NCBI GenBank assembly: GCA_934130085.1
Contig: CAKOXK010000002.1
Location: forward strand, 101,473-165,472
Length of the DNA: 64,000 nt
Direction of reading: 5' to 3'
From: an uncultured Clostridia bacterium
GTDB lineage: Bacteria > Bacillota > Clostridia > TANB77 > CAG-508
The translations under genes were made by a program, and so were the position numbers. The notes below the pieces were generated by a model, which saw nothing but the letters and a program-made list of their open reading frames with translations, had not been told where the DNA came from and did not search any database. Below are positions 26,250 through 35,028 of this stretch, in pieces (the first letter of the stretch is position 1; each line of letters opens with the position of its first letter).

Positions 26250-26741
26250 TTAATCTAATTTGGCAAAATTAACTTGATTTCCATGCTCTTTTATAATATC
26301 AACCAAGTCTGCAACCTTTAACCACACAGTAGCTGTATTATCATTTGGATGAATTCCAATTATCTGTTTACCATCAAGAAAAGCTTCATCCAACCAAAAC
26401 ATAACTTTTAAACTATCATCATTTAATAAACCAAACGGACTTACCGATCCGGGATGCAATTTCAAAATATCCATCAAATCTTGCTCCGAGGCAAACGTTA
26501 AAGGTCTTGTTTCATTTGTCCTTCTAAACTTTTTCAAATCTACCTTTTTGTTACCTTTTACAGTTATAAGATAATAATTTCTTTTCTTATCATCTCTTAC
26601 AAATAAATTTTTAGCATCATATTCAGAATAAGGCACTTCTATCTCAGATAACTCTTTCATGCTAACAACTGCTTTATGCTCAGTGATTTCATACCATATA
26701 TTTCTTTTTTTTAGAAAATTATATATTTCTTGTTTGTCCAT
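26250..26741 (-). CDS. YbaK/ProX-type aminoacyl-tRNA deacylase
   Basis: The domain hydrolyses mischarged tRNA (typically Ala-tRNAPro). Seen: EIYNFLKKRNIWYEITEH at the start, KNLFVRDDKKRNYYLITV, then PGSVSPFGLLND and IGIHPNDNTATVWL, matching the ProX/PrdX group. I choose the Met at 26741, preceded by GGAGG, because the family begins there. A longer in-frame start at 26849 would add 36 Lys-rich residues and overlap the end of the broken peptidase gene. Confidence 0.9.
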   Translation of the reverse strand: MDKQEIYNFLKKRNIWYEITEHKAVVSMKELSEIEVPYSEYDAKNLFVRDDKKRNYYLITVKGNKKVDLKKFRRTNETRPLTFASEQDLMDILKLHPGSVSPFGLLNDDSLKVMFWLDEAFLDGKQIIGIHPNDNTATVWLKVADLVDIIKEHGNQVNFAKLD

Positions 26742-26833
26742 ACTTATATTCTTAGCCTCCAATATTTTAGTTTCTATGTTTATTAACTTCTTTTTAAACG
26801 TTTTTTCTTTTATATTCGTTCTTAAATAAATTT

Positions 26834-27422
26834 TTATTCTTTTATCCATTTGTCGTCTTTTAAATATAATATCTCATTATCCGTCAGTGTTTCAACTTTT
26901 CTATTTTCTTTTAATAACTCTTTATATATTTTTTCTCTTTCTTTGCAATAGTGGCAAACTAAGATTCCATCATATAAATTAAGCCCCGACATATCTTTCT
27001 CATTGACTATATTATCATCAAATTTTAGAACATGCTTTAAGCTATTTGTTGCAATATGCGTTCCAGCACTTGCTCCTATATATATTACACCGTTTTCTTA
27101 AATAGTTATATATACTTTTCTCAAATCTTGATCTTTTTAAATAGTGTTTAAGTACAAATGTATTTCCACCACATACATATATAATATCTATATTTAGATT
27201 ACTAAATTGACTCGCTTTTTCGTCATCAAAGAAATATATATTTTCTTTTCTAAATCCCAATTCTATATAATCTTTAATATATTTTTCCTTTTTATATTCG
27301 TTCTTTCTTGCTGTTGGTATAACTAACATCCTTATTTCTTTTATATCTATATTTATTAAATTCATAATTTTATTAAAAACTAATTTGTTTTCAAATCCTT
27401 TTGACGTTAATATTACTTTCAT
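26834..27422 (-). pseudogene. Peptidase S51 (PepE-like), frameshifted
   Basis: The first frame (27422 down to ~27100) gives MKVILTSKGFENKLV... to VCGGNTFVLKHYL. The second frame continues with ENGVIYIGASAGTHIATN, carrying the nucleophile serine of S51 dipeptidases, and runs to a TAA at 26834. The break is near 27093-27102, where one extra A in TTTAAGAAAACGG would account for the shift. It is either a recent pseudogene or a sequence error; otherwise all family parts are present and there are no other stops. Confidence 0.82.
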
Positions 27423-27497
27423 TATATCCTCTTTTCATTATTAGATTTAAAGCTGTATGCAATTTTGCATACAGCTTTAAAAGCAAAGAATTATCTT

Positions 27498-28409
27498 TTA
27501 CTTTATCATACACTCATTTAAGAAGTCCTTATACACTGTTGCAATCACCTTGTTAGCTTTCTCTTCCATATTTTTAAGCATGACAATATCTGTATTATTA
27601 AAATAATTGTTAAATGCAGTGTTCTTAGGTTCTATTACTCCTTTCCTGGCTTTTAAAATAGATTCCAATTCAAAATTTCTAGTCCTACGAAATTCACGTT
27701 TGTGTTCTCTATATCCAACTTCATACCTCATGTTTCTTGTCATATCTTTTATTGCCGCCAAAAACATTGCGCTATTTCCTGATAAACAACTTTTTTTATC
27801 TAAATCTCCAAACATATGCATTAGGTTTCTTAACGAATAGTTATTGTTTGCTAATTCGGGCATGAAAAACTTGCTTATTGTTCCTGTATAGTCTAAAGAA
27901 TATATACTATATGCCCATTTTTCTTTTTCTAGAGATGCATAATATTTTGTATAATTTTCTTCCAAATATATATTCCGAAAAGATACATTTTTAAAATGCT
28001 TTTCAGCACTTCTACGAATAAATTCAGTAGTTTCTTTATAAACAACATCCATAGGCATTAACCTAATAAATGTTAAATATGAAGAATCATCTTGATTTAA
28101 CTTTTCTCTATTTTTTTCTGTTATCAACCTCTTGTTTAGCAACTTTTGCAAAATTTCATTTTTGTCTGCTATCAATGTTTTGTCATTCTTTACTGGATTA
28201 AAGTCAAATCCTGATAGGTATTTTTCGTAAAACCCTACAGTTCCATGAGGCATTATTTTTTTACTTTTCTTAGGTAAATTGTGCCCATAATACACTATAA
28301 TTGAATTTTTATCATAAAATTGAGGGTCTGATTGCCTCGCCGTATATATTAAAGCAATTGTTTTTTCAATTGATTCACCGCTATTTTGTAACGAAATAAT
28401 TTTCTTCAC
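27498..28409 (-). CDS. Uncharacterised protein co-transcribed with a glycosyltransferase
   Basis: I do not recognise this 303-residue protein. It begins MKKIISLQNSGESIEKTIAL, has no signal peptide or membrane segment, and is rich in Lys, Asn, Tyr and Arg with a basic helical C-terminal third. It starts with GTG 3 bp after the glycosyltransferase stop, and its ribosome-binding site lies in the end of that gene, so the two are translationally coupled. A role in the same surface-sugar process is inferred from this alone. Confidence 0.6.
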   Translation of the reverse strand: MKKIISLQNSGESIEKTIALIYTARQSDPQFYDKNSIIVYYGHNLPKKSKKIMPHGTVGFYEKYLSGFDFNPVKNDKTLIADKNEILQKLLNKRLITEKNREKLNQDDSSYLTFIRLMPMDVVYKETTEFIRRSAEKHFKNVSFRNIYLEENYTKYYASLEKEKWAYSIYSLDYTGTISKFFMPELANNNYSLRNLMHMFGDLDKKSCLSGNSAMFLAAIKDMTRNMRYEVGYREHKREFRRTRNFELESILKARKGVIEPKNTAFNNYFNNTDIVMLKNMEEKANKVIATVYKDFLNECMIK

Positions 28410-28412
28410 AGC

Positions 28413-29363
28413 TCATTCCTCCACATTTTTTATAATAGAATTTATGAAACTTTTTATTGATTCTCTTTTTATACTTTCTTCAAAATTTTTTAGTATTACC
28501 TCTTTTGAACATATCTGAATCAATTTTGAAATAATTGGTTCATTATTGTACAAATTTACCTTGAATTTCATGCAATCTATATGTCCATCAACATTTGAAA
28601 CCAGCACTGGAACTTTCAATTGTTTTGCTTGAACCGCTGTCAAGTTATATGCCTCTGTTCTTGAAAATTGAATATATGATTTAGAATTACATAATATATT
28701 CAAAAAATCATCATGATTGAATTTTCTACATTTAATTCCCATATATTCTCCATCAAATCCTAAAATTAGAGCTTTGTCTTTCAGTTTTATTTTCTCCATC
28801 TGGCTAGCGAACACATCTACCCCTTTTAAAGTCCGATATCTATAATCAGGTGATGTACAAATTGTTACATATTTATCATAATATGGTTTTAATTCTACCT
28901 TCTTTCCTTGTTTTTGAATTCTATCTATTCCTATTTGAATAACTCCAACATTTATGCCAATTTTCTCATATTGTTTTGCTACGTTTTCTGATGGGCAAAA
29001 AAATTTAATATTATATCTTTTTTGAATATTTTCTAAATAATCTAAAAACAGTAACTTTTCTTTTTTAAATTGATAATATTTTGGTGCTACATGTAGAAAA
29101 ACAGAATATCTAATCCCATTTTTAGATAATAATTCCAAGTTAGAAATTATAGGATACATATGACCTGTTACATGTAAAATGTAGTTATCCTTTTGATTAA
29201 ATCTGAATGACATCATATCATGCGTGAAAATAACTTTCTGATTTTCCTCTATTTGTAATGGTTGAACAAGTTGATGTAATGTACCATATCCATCGTGTTC
29301 TACAATATGAATTATAAATGAATATTTTCTATCCTTTTTTCCATTTTCAAATTCAATCCGCAT
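28413..29363 (-). CDS. GT4-like glycosyltransferase
   Basis: The 316-residue protein looks like a GT-B fold. The C-terminal half has the nucleotide-sugar signature SRTEAYNLTAVQAKQLKVPV followed by LVSNVDGH, resembling the E-x7-E region of family GT4, and an N-terminal half with FIIHIVEHDGYGTLHQLV. GGAGG precedes the ATG. It would transfer a sugar from an activated donor; acceptor and donor cannot be read. It forms a two-gene unit with the unknown gene downstream. Confidence 0.68.
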   Translation of the reverse strand: MRIEFENGKKDRKYSFIIHIVEHDGYGTLHQLVQPLQIEENQKVIFTHDMMSFRFNQKDNYILHVTGHMYPIISNLELLSKNGIRYSVFLHVAPKYYQFKKEKLLFLDYLENIQKRYNIKFFCPSENVAKQYEKIGINVGVIQIGIDRIQKQGKKVELKPYYDKYVTICTSPDYRYRTLKGVDVFASQMEKIKLKDKALILGFDGEYMGIKCRKFNHDDFLNILCNSKSYIQFSRTEAYNLTAVQAKQLKVPVLVSNVDGHIDCMKFKVNLYNNEPIISKLIQICSKEVILKNFEESIKRESIKSFINSIIKNVEE

Positions 29364-29832
29364 ATAAGAACCTCCTTAAATAATATATGATTTTCAATGT
29401 ACAAATACTTAAATTGTATTATATCACTTTTATTTTTTATGTCAACTTTTTGCTTATAAATACAATTTTTCTGCTTATAACAAGTGAAAAAGTAAATGCA
29501 CGTATCAACAAGGTGCATTGCAATAAGTCTTACATTTAGTCTTAATGTACAATATAATGCAATTTTGTTTATTAGCTATGTAAATTTTCTTTGAAATCTA
29601 TATTAATTTTACACAAAAAAGCAAGGTTTTTGAGCAAATATATTGCTTAAAACTTGCTTTTTCTCGTACAAGTTGCATTTAACTTTTTACTTGACGTTAC
29701 AATCTAAAATGTAAGAGTTTGTTTTGTTTTTTGGTTGAGCTAGAATAGTATCTATATTGTTACAAACATTGAGTCCAGAATTATAAATTTCAAATAACTG
29801 CTTTGACGTATATTTCGGATTGTTTAATAGTT
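29364..29832. other. Intergenic region with terminator
   Basis: No gene is supported. It contains the terminator at 29615-29663 and a 26-bp sequence at 29673-29698 (TTGCATTTAACTTTTTACTT then GACGTT) that recurs at 38378-38402. An overlapping short ORF at 29312-29518 is a shadow of the glycosyltransferase start. Confidence 0.5.
29615..29663. terminator. Terminator after the zinc-ribbon gene region
   Basis: Arms AAAAAGCAAGGTTTTTGAGCA and TTGCTTAAAACTTGCTTTTT pair almost fully around a short A+T loop, with T-runs on both ends. It separates the Fic-ART-zinc-ribbon operon from the glycosyltransferase genes. Confidence 0.8.
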
Positions 29833-30603
29833 TTATTTAAGTCTTACTTTTTTATATTGTACATTATAGGCTAAACCTATAAATTCGTCACTGATTTCTT
29901 CTAATCCGATATTAATCTTTTTGCAAACTTTCATTATTAAATTACTTATTTGCCCTTGTGTAATTGGTTCTACCAAAGCCTCTTTAGGGTCATAATTTAA
30001 TAGTTTTGCAATTGTTATTTCGCTTTCATTTGGCAACTCCATAATCTTTTTAACAGCAGTATAAACAGGCTCATTCCAGTATGGATCATTATTTCCTATT
30101 ACTTCTTCAACAATCTTTTTTAATTTTATGTCAGGATTTTCTTCTACAACTCTTTCATTATTATTAAGTAATCTATTGTATTTTTCAAATATTTGCTTTA
30201 CATCTAATGGCTTTACAATTTCTTTTGTAAAATCATTAAACAAGTGTCGATTTAATGAAAGTTTTTTAAAAAATTCTATTTTTCCGTCTTCACTTATATT
30301 AGTCAATTTATTAAAATATTCTTTTAATAAGTCTATCCAAAATGGATCATTTCCAATAAAAGATTCTATCACTTTCTCTAATGTTTCTGTCATCAAATTT
30401 AAATTCTTATCATAATCATAATTACATTTACTACAATGATATGTAGGATTATCCGGTCTCAATATACAACCGCCCGCAATATATTTATTTGTATCAATTT
30501 CTCCTTTAATTTTTCCATAAATATATTCCTTTAAAATCGAATGACATTTTGGACATCTAATTTCTTCTTTTTCATTTAATTCAAAACTTGGTTCTATAGC
30601 CAT
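29833..30603 (-). CDS. Uncharacterised zinc-ribbon protein of the Fic-ART operon
   Basis: The N-terminus carries two CxxC pairs (IRCPKCHS and YHCSKCNYDYD, ~40 residues apart) that can bind one zinc. The remaining ~190 residues are helical, acidic and lysine-rich without recognised motifs. AAGGAG precedes the ATG. It is the third gene of a unit with Fic and ADP-ribosyltransferase genes (spacings 45 and 29 bp), so it may be a regulator, chaperone or immunity factor; that is inference only. Confidence 0.55.
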   Translation of the reverse strand: MAIEPSFELNEKEEIRCPKCHSILKEYIYGKIKGEIDTNKYIAGGCILRPDNPTYHCSKCNYDYDKNLNLMTETLEKVIESFIGNDPFWIDLLKEYFNKLTNISEDGKIEFFKKLSLNRHLFNDFTKEIVKPLDVKQIFEKYNRLLNNNERVVEENPDIKLKKIVEEVIGNNDPYWNEPVYTAVKKIMELPNESEITIAKLLNYDPKEALVEPITQGQISNLIMKVCKKINIGLEEISDEFIGLAYNVQYKKVRLK

Positions 30604-30632
30604 TTTTTATCGCTCCTTTTTAATATTATTTT

Positions 30633-32087
30633 TTATAATTCCATACTTCCCATATCCTCTATAGGCTGTTGTTGAACTTGTCCTTGTACCATTGTGGTAT
30701 CACCTTGTTCTTGATTTTGTTGTGGTTGTTGTTCTCTGTGTTTCCTTGCAGTTTCAGCACTTTCTCTTTGTATTCTAGCCTTCTCTTCTGGTTCTAATTC
30801 CCATGATTTCTTTTCTCCTGTTTCAGTTTTTGTATTTTGTTGTCTATCTAGATAAGTCGTATCTTGTGTTTCATCGTTTCTTCCTCTATAAAATATTGAT
30901 CTAATTTGACTAAAAAATCTTGAAAATCTATTTTGTCTAGCAGGTAATTTTTCTAAATTTTCGTGTTGTGAATATTTTTGGTGTTGTATCGTTTGGTTAT
31001 ACAAATTATTACTTTCTGTTTGTGTAGAAAAAGTTTTCTCATAACTATTGTATCTTTGTTCTGTTGCTTGTTGTCCTATATCTTTATAGCATTCTCTTTC
31101 TTTACTTAGTAATATTCCTTTTAAAACCGTCTTCGTTTTTCCATTTTGATCTACAACTCCCTTTTGAGCATCTATAACATAAATATCATTAGGATTTAAT
31201 AAAACTTCTTGCTCTGCACTATCATAATCTGATAATTGTGTTATATAAGTACCTTGTGTTCCTTTTGGTGCATATATCTCCATAACAGTATCATAATCAT
31301 CATATTTTGCAAATGATGATTGGTACAAGGGTGATGTACTTGTATATCCTTTATTGCTTATACTTTTTCCAATATAACTCTCTGGATTTATATTTCCATC
31401 TGTTTTTATTGCTCTATAAAGTTTCATTGATTTTGATAATTTTGCTTTTGATAATCCTTCATCTAAGTTTGATAATGTACTATCAATATGTTCTAAAGAA
31501 TCCATATCTTTAACTGCTGTACAAATTGATGGATAACAATTATGTGGAATATTTCTTTGTTGAATATATTGACTAATCATTTCATAATTTTCATGTACTG
31601 GCTTACTAAAATCTAGTGATTGAATATAATCTTCTATACCTTTAATTTGTTCTTGTGAAAGAGCTCTAGTTTTTAATTTGTCCTCCATATCTGTTTTTAT
31701 TCCATTTTGAATCTGACTTCTATCTGTCCAACTTCTTTTCATAGACAAAATCATATTACTTCCGTTGCTATATTGGTTTATTGCTTTTGCATTCTCAATA
31801 CTTAAGTTATTCTTTTTTAATTCTTGCATAAATCCATCAATTTCTTTAGGATTTGTTCCTTGCTGTATCAATTCGTCAATAGTGTATCCATCTGCTAATC
31901 CTCTTAATACATTTTGATAATTAGCATCAGAGTTAAAAATTTGCTTTAAATCAATACTATTTTGAAAAGAGGAATATTCACCATTTATAATCTCATCAAT
32001 TTCAGATTCAGTTAACCCCTGTTTTTTCAGTATATCTGTAAGTGTTTGAGTTTGCTCATTCGACATTTTTAAGTGTTCGATTTGCAT
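30633..32087 (-). CDS. ADP-ribosyltransferase exoenzyme-domain protein (R-S-E class)
   Basis: Residues ~215-335 match the ADPRT exoenzyme fold: the NAD-binding Arg in KLYRAI (R225), the STS motif in KGYTSTS (250-252) and the catalytic E-x-E as AEQEVLL (E292, E294). This is the R-S-E type used by C3, VIP2 and iota toxins; E-x-E favours arginine targets. The N-terminal ~210 residues are helical with no signal peptide, and the C-terminal ~100 are Gln/Glu-rich and look disordered. AAGGAAG precedes the ATG. The target and the route of any export are unknown. Confidence 0.83.
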   Translation of the reverse strand: MQIEHLKMSNEQTQTLTDILKKQGLTESEIDEIINGEYSSFQNSIDLKQIFNSDANYQNVLRGLADGYTIDELIQQGTNPKEIDGFMQELKKNNLSIENAKAINQYSNGSNMILSMKRSWTDRSQIQNGIKTDMEDKLKTRALSQEQIKGIEDYIQSLDFSKPVHENYEMISQYIQQRNIPHNCYPSICTAVKDMDSLEHIDSTLSNLDEGLSKAKLSKSMKLYRAIKTDGNINPESYIGKSISNKGYTSTSPLYQSSFAKYDDYDTVMEIYAPKGTQGTYITQLSDYDSAEQEVLLNPNDIYVIDAQKGVVDQNGKTKTVLKGILLSKERECYKDIGQQATEQRYNSYEKTFSTQTESNNLYNQTIQHQKYSQHENLEKLPARQNRFSRFFSQIRSIFYRGRNDETQDTTYLDRQQNTKTETGEKKSWELEPEEKARIQRESAETARKHREQQPQQNQEQGDTTMVQGQVQQQPIEDMGSMEL

Positions 32088-32132
32088 ATTTTTTACTTCC
32101 TTATCTTTCGATATTTTTCTTAATTAAATTTA

Positions 32133-32930
32133 TTATTTTTCTTGTGTAGTTTCTTGATTAGATGTTACAATCATTCCATCTACAGCTTCATTTATAATTT
32201 TAAGCATAAACTCAATAAACTCATTTGAATTTCCTGCATTATTGCAATTTTGAATTGCTGTATAATATTCTTCTTGATGTTTCCTTATTATACTTTCTAT
32301 TGGAATATATTTAAACAATTCTTTCCAATGTGCAAGTATTGCTGTTTGCCATAATCTTGCTGTTCTTCCATTTCCATCTGAAAAAGGATGTATAAATACA
32401 AATTCATAATGAAATATGGAAGATAAAATCAAAGGATTAACATTTTCTTTAACTTCATTCATCCATCTAAATAGGTTATCCATTAATTCTGGAACCATTC
32501 TATGAGGTGGAGCCATAAATATTTGAACATCCCCATCATAAACAGCTTCTCCATGATTTCTAAATTTTCCGCTATCATCTTCAATAGCAAAAGTAAATAT
32601 TCCCTGTACCTTTTTTAAATCATCTATAGAATACGGATTCACATTATCAATTTCTTCATAAGCTTTATATGCATTTTTAACTTCTTGAATGTCTTTTTGT
32701 TCTCCAATAACTGCTTTTCCATTTATTACTGCTTCAACTTGAAACAATGATAATTGATTATTTTCAATAGCTAAAGATGAATGTATTGATTGTATTCTTG
32801 TTTTCTTTCTTAATTCTGGAAATCTATTTAAACTTTCAAAATAATTTGCTTCTCCTATTTTCTCCATTATGCCTGTTGCTAAATTTAACATTTTATCTGT
32901 TATTGTATATGGTGGGTAATTTATTTCCAT
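32133..32930 (-). CDS. Fic-family protein (probable AMP transferase)
   Basis: The 265-residue protein has the full Fic active-site motif HPFSDGNGRTAR (H181 onward), with the flap region VQIFMAPPHRMV before it. An N-terminal inhibitory motif SSLAIEN (residues 51-57, Glu56) places it among self-inhibited Fic enzymes. Such enzymes usually attach AMP to Thr, Ser or Tyr of target proteins. GGAGG precedes the ATG. It heads a three-gene unit with an ADP-ribosyltransferase and a zinc-ribbon protein. Confidence 0.92.
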   Translation of the reverse strand: MEINYPPYTITDKMLNLATGIMEKIGEANYFESLNRFPELRKKTRIQSIHSSLAIENNQLSLFQVEAVINGKAVIGEQKDIQEVKNAYKAYEEIDNVNPYSIDDLKKVQGIFTFAIEDDSGKFRNHGEAVYDGDVQIFMAPPHRMVPELMDNLFRWMNEVKENVNPLILSSIFHYEFVFIHPFSDGNGRTARLWQTAILAHWKELFKYIPIESIIRKHQEEYYTAIQNCNNAGNSNEFIEFMLKIINEAVDGMIVTSNQETTQEK

Positions 32931-33222
32931 TTTAAAACCTCCAATTTCTATATGTATTATAACACAAACATATTCATTATGATACTATCTATTATTTATT
33001 TTCTACTAAACATTTATAAACTTAATCTTCTGTAAGTTTATTTTTTTCATTTTAGTAATTTTGTCTTTAGCGTTTTTTCATTGTTCAAATTCTTTTTGAA
33101 TTATTTGGCTTTCATATTTCTGCAAATGCTTTATTAGAACCAATTAATTTTTGATAAAATAAAAAAATTATCATACTTAAACCTACTTGCAAAAATAAGT
33201 TTAATTAGATAATTCTTTAAAA

Positions 33223-33297
33223 TGGTTGGGCTAGCTAGATTCGAACTAGCGCATGTTAGAGTCAAAGTCTAATGCCTTACCGCTTGGCTATAGCCCA
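33223..33297 (-). tRNA. tRNA-Gln (TTG)
   Basis: A complete cloverleaf on the minus strand: acceptor TGGGCTA/TAGCCCA, anticodon arm TTAGA-CTTTGAC-TCTAA giving anticodon TTG, T-arm GTTCGAATC and an encoded CCA end. Confidence 0.96.
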
Positions 33298-33318
33298 ATG
33301 TTTATTTTGTTTTAAAAA

Positions 33319-33395
33319 TGGGGTGGAGTGTGGGATTCGAACCCACGGTCTCCAGTGCCACAAACTGGCGCGTTAACCAACTACGCTAAATCCAC
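33319..33395 (-). tRNA. tRNA-His (GTG)
   Basis: A minus-strand cloverleaf with anticodon arm CCAGT-TTGTGGC-ACTGG giving GTG, T-arm GGTTCGAATCC and an encoded CCA. An extra G before the acceptor (33396) faces C73, the hallmark of tRNA-His. Confidence 0.95.
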
Positions 33396-33629
33396 CATGT
33401 TTGCGTCTCTCCTATTAAAGACTTATTAATTGTACCCCATTTTTTTTATATTGTCAACTGCTTTTTCAAATTTATACTAACAGTTTTGCAAATTCATACT
33501 AATATGTGTATCAAAGTATATTAAATATATCTGGATTTGGAGTTAACCTTTTGGATTTACTTTATTTTCTTAGTCCATTTTTTGTCAATTATTCTTTGTT
33601 TTATTGTTTTTGGCTTTTTTATTTTTACA

Positions 33630-34322
33630 TTAGTCGGCTTTTGCCCAGATTACTAGTCTTGATTGTACGTCATCTGTACAAGTTGATAGTGTTATTTCCA
33701 TTTTTCCTGCTGTATCTCTTGATGCATATTCGAAGTCTGATGAGCCTGTTTCATATATGTTGTATACTGTGTATTTTACTCTTTTTCCAGTTGTATCAGT
33801 TATATAAATTGCATCGTTTTCTTTTACATTTTTTAGGTTTGAAAAGAATGTTCTGTCTCTATAATTGTGTCCCATTATAACTGTGTTTCCTACTTGATTT
33901 AGACCTGGGCCATAAGATATTCCAACTGATGCTTCCATTGATGCTTTTGTGGCTCTATCAAGTACTGGGTAACTTAAGCTGATTGATGGTATTTCTATTT
34001 TACCGCATACAGTGAATCCTTTATAAGTTTGAACTGCCGCTGTTCCATTTCCGGTTTGGTTACCTTCTCCTTCTATTGTTGAGTTAATATTTAATGATAC
34101 TCCATTTTGTGTATTATTTGCGTTACTGTTTCCGGTTTGGTTTCCTCTGTTTATTATTGTTTCTATTTTATTATCAAACTGGTTTAGTGCTTCATTTGCT
34201 CCTTTATTTACATAGTATCTCTTATATACATTATATCCCCAAAAGCCAAATACTCCTAGTGCAATGATTGCAACTACTATTATGACTATTGTCAATATTT
34301 TATTATATTTTTTATCAAACAT
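33630..34322 (-). CDS. Sortase (class D-like)
   Basis: The N-terminal membrane anchor (ILTIVIIVVAIIALGVFGFW), an Asn/Gly/Thr-rich linker and a C-terminal sortase domain are visible. The catalytic His is in IMGHNYRDRTFF, the Cys in LSTCTDD and the Arg in QSRLVIWAKA. Sortases attach LPxTG-type proteins to the wall or polymerise pilins. No substrate with a clear sorting signal is seen in this window, and the prepilin-like proteins lack such a motif. The class is inferred from length and the position of the single N-terminal anchor. Confidence 0.9.
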   Translation of the reverse strand: MFDKKYNKILTIVIIVVAIIALGVFGFWGYNVYKRYYVNKGANEALNQFDNKIETIINRGNQTGNSNANNTQNGVSLNINSTIEGEGNQTGNGTAAVQTYKGFTVCGKIEIPSISLSYPVLDRATKASMEASVGISYGPGLNQVGNTVIMGHNYRDRTFFSNLKNVKENDAIYITDTTGKRVKYTVYNIYETGSSDFEYASRDTAGKMEITLSTCTDDVQSRLVIWAKAD

Positions 34323-34541
34323 CTCTTATTTCTCTTTCAACTTATTTAGATTTTACAAAATCTATAAAATTTTCTGCTGTACTTCGTTATGATTTCTTTA
34401 TCTTAATTATCCTTATATTTTGTGCTACTTTATTGTTGATTGCTTTATTTTGCTTCACTTTTATGTATTATTTTATTTGCCTTATTTTGTTACTATATTT
34501 TATTCGTTTTATTTCTTTATGTTTTATTTTTGCCTTTTATT

Positions 34542-34907
34542 TTATCTTGTTGGTAGTTTTGTTCCTCCAAGTATATGGAAGTGTAAATGTTGTACTGCCT
34601 GACCTCCATCTTCGCCTATATTTGTAACTACTCTGAAGCCCCTTTTTGCTAATGTTTCTTTGCCTAATACCTCTGGTGCAATATCATCTCTGTTTGCAAT
34701 TTCTTTGATTACTTTGAATATTTTTGCTAATAACTTTTCATCTTCTAGTTCCATTACGCTTAATATGTGTTTCTTAGGAATTACAAGTAGATGTACAGGT
34801 GCTATTGGATTTATGTCTTTTATTACTATTACATCATCATCTTCATATAATTTTGTTGATGGTAGTTCGCCTTTTATTATTTTACAAAATACGCAGTTCT
34901 CTTCCAT
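34542..34907 (-). CDS. HIT-family (HinT-like) nucleotide hydrolase
   Basis: This ~121-residue protein has NCVFCKIIKGELPS at the start and the histidine triad AVQHLHFHILGG at the end, typical of HinT purine nucleoside phosphoramidases. I use the ATG at 34907 because a GGAGG lies five bases before it and overlaps the ATG four codons upstream. It follows the AlaRS-like gene by ~120 bp. Confidence 0.94.
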   Translation of the reverse strand: MEENCVFCKIIKGELPSTKLYEDDDVIVIKDINPIAPVHLLVIPKKHILSVMELEDEKLLAKIFKVIKEIANRDDIAPEVLGKETLAKRGFRVVTNIGEDGGQAVQHLHFHILGGTKLPTR

Positions 34908-35028
34908 GTTTTCCTCCATACTTAATTTATTTTTTTCAACACTAGCTTCTTTTTCTTGTTTTTTCTTTTTATGTTATTTTTATTTTTTTGTTATGCGTTT
35001 CTATTTTATATTTTGGTCTTTATTTTTA

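Noticed and set aside
29312..29518. 68-residue minus-strand ORF upstream of the glycosyltransferase
   Set aside because: It overlaps the start of the GT4 gene in another frame and has no supporting signal.
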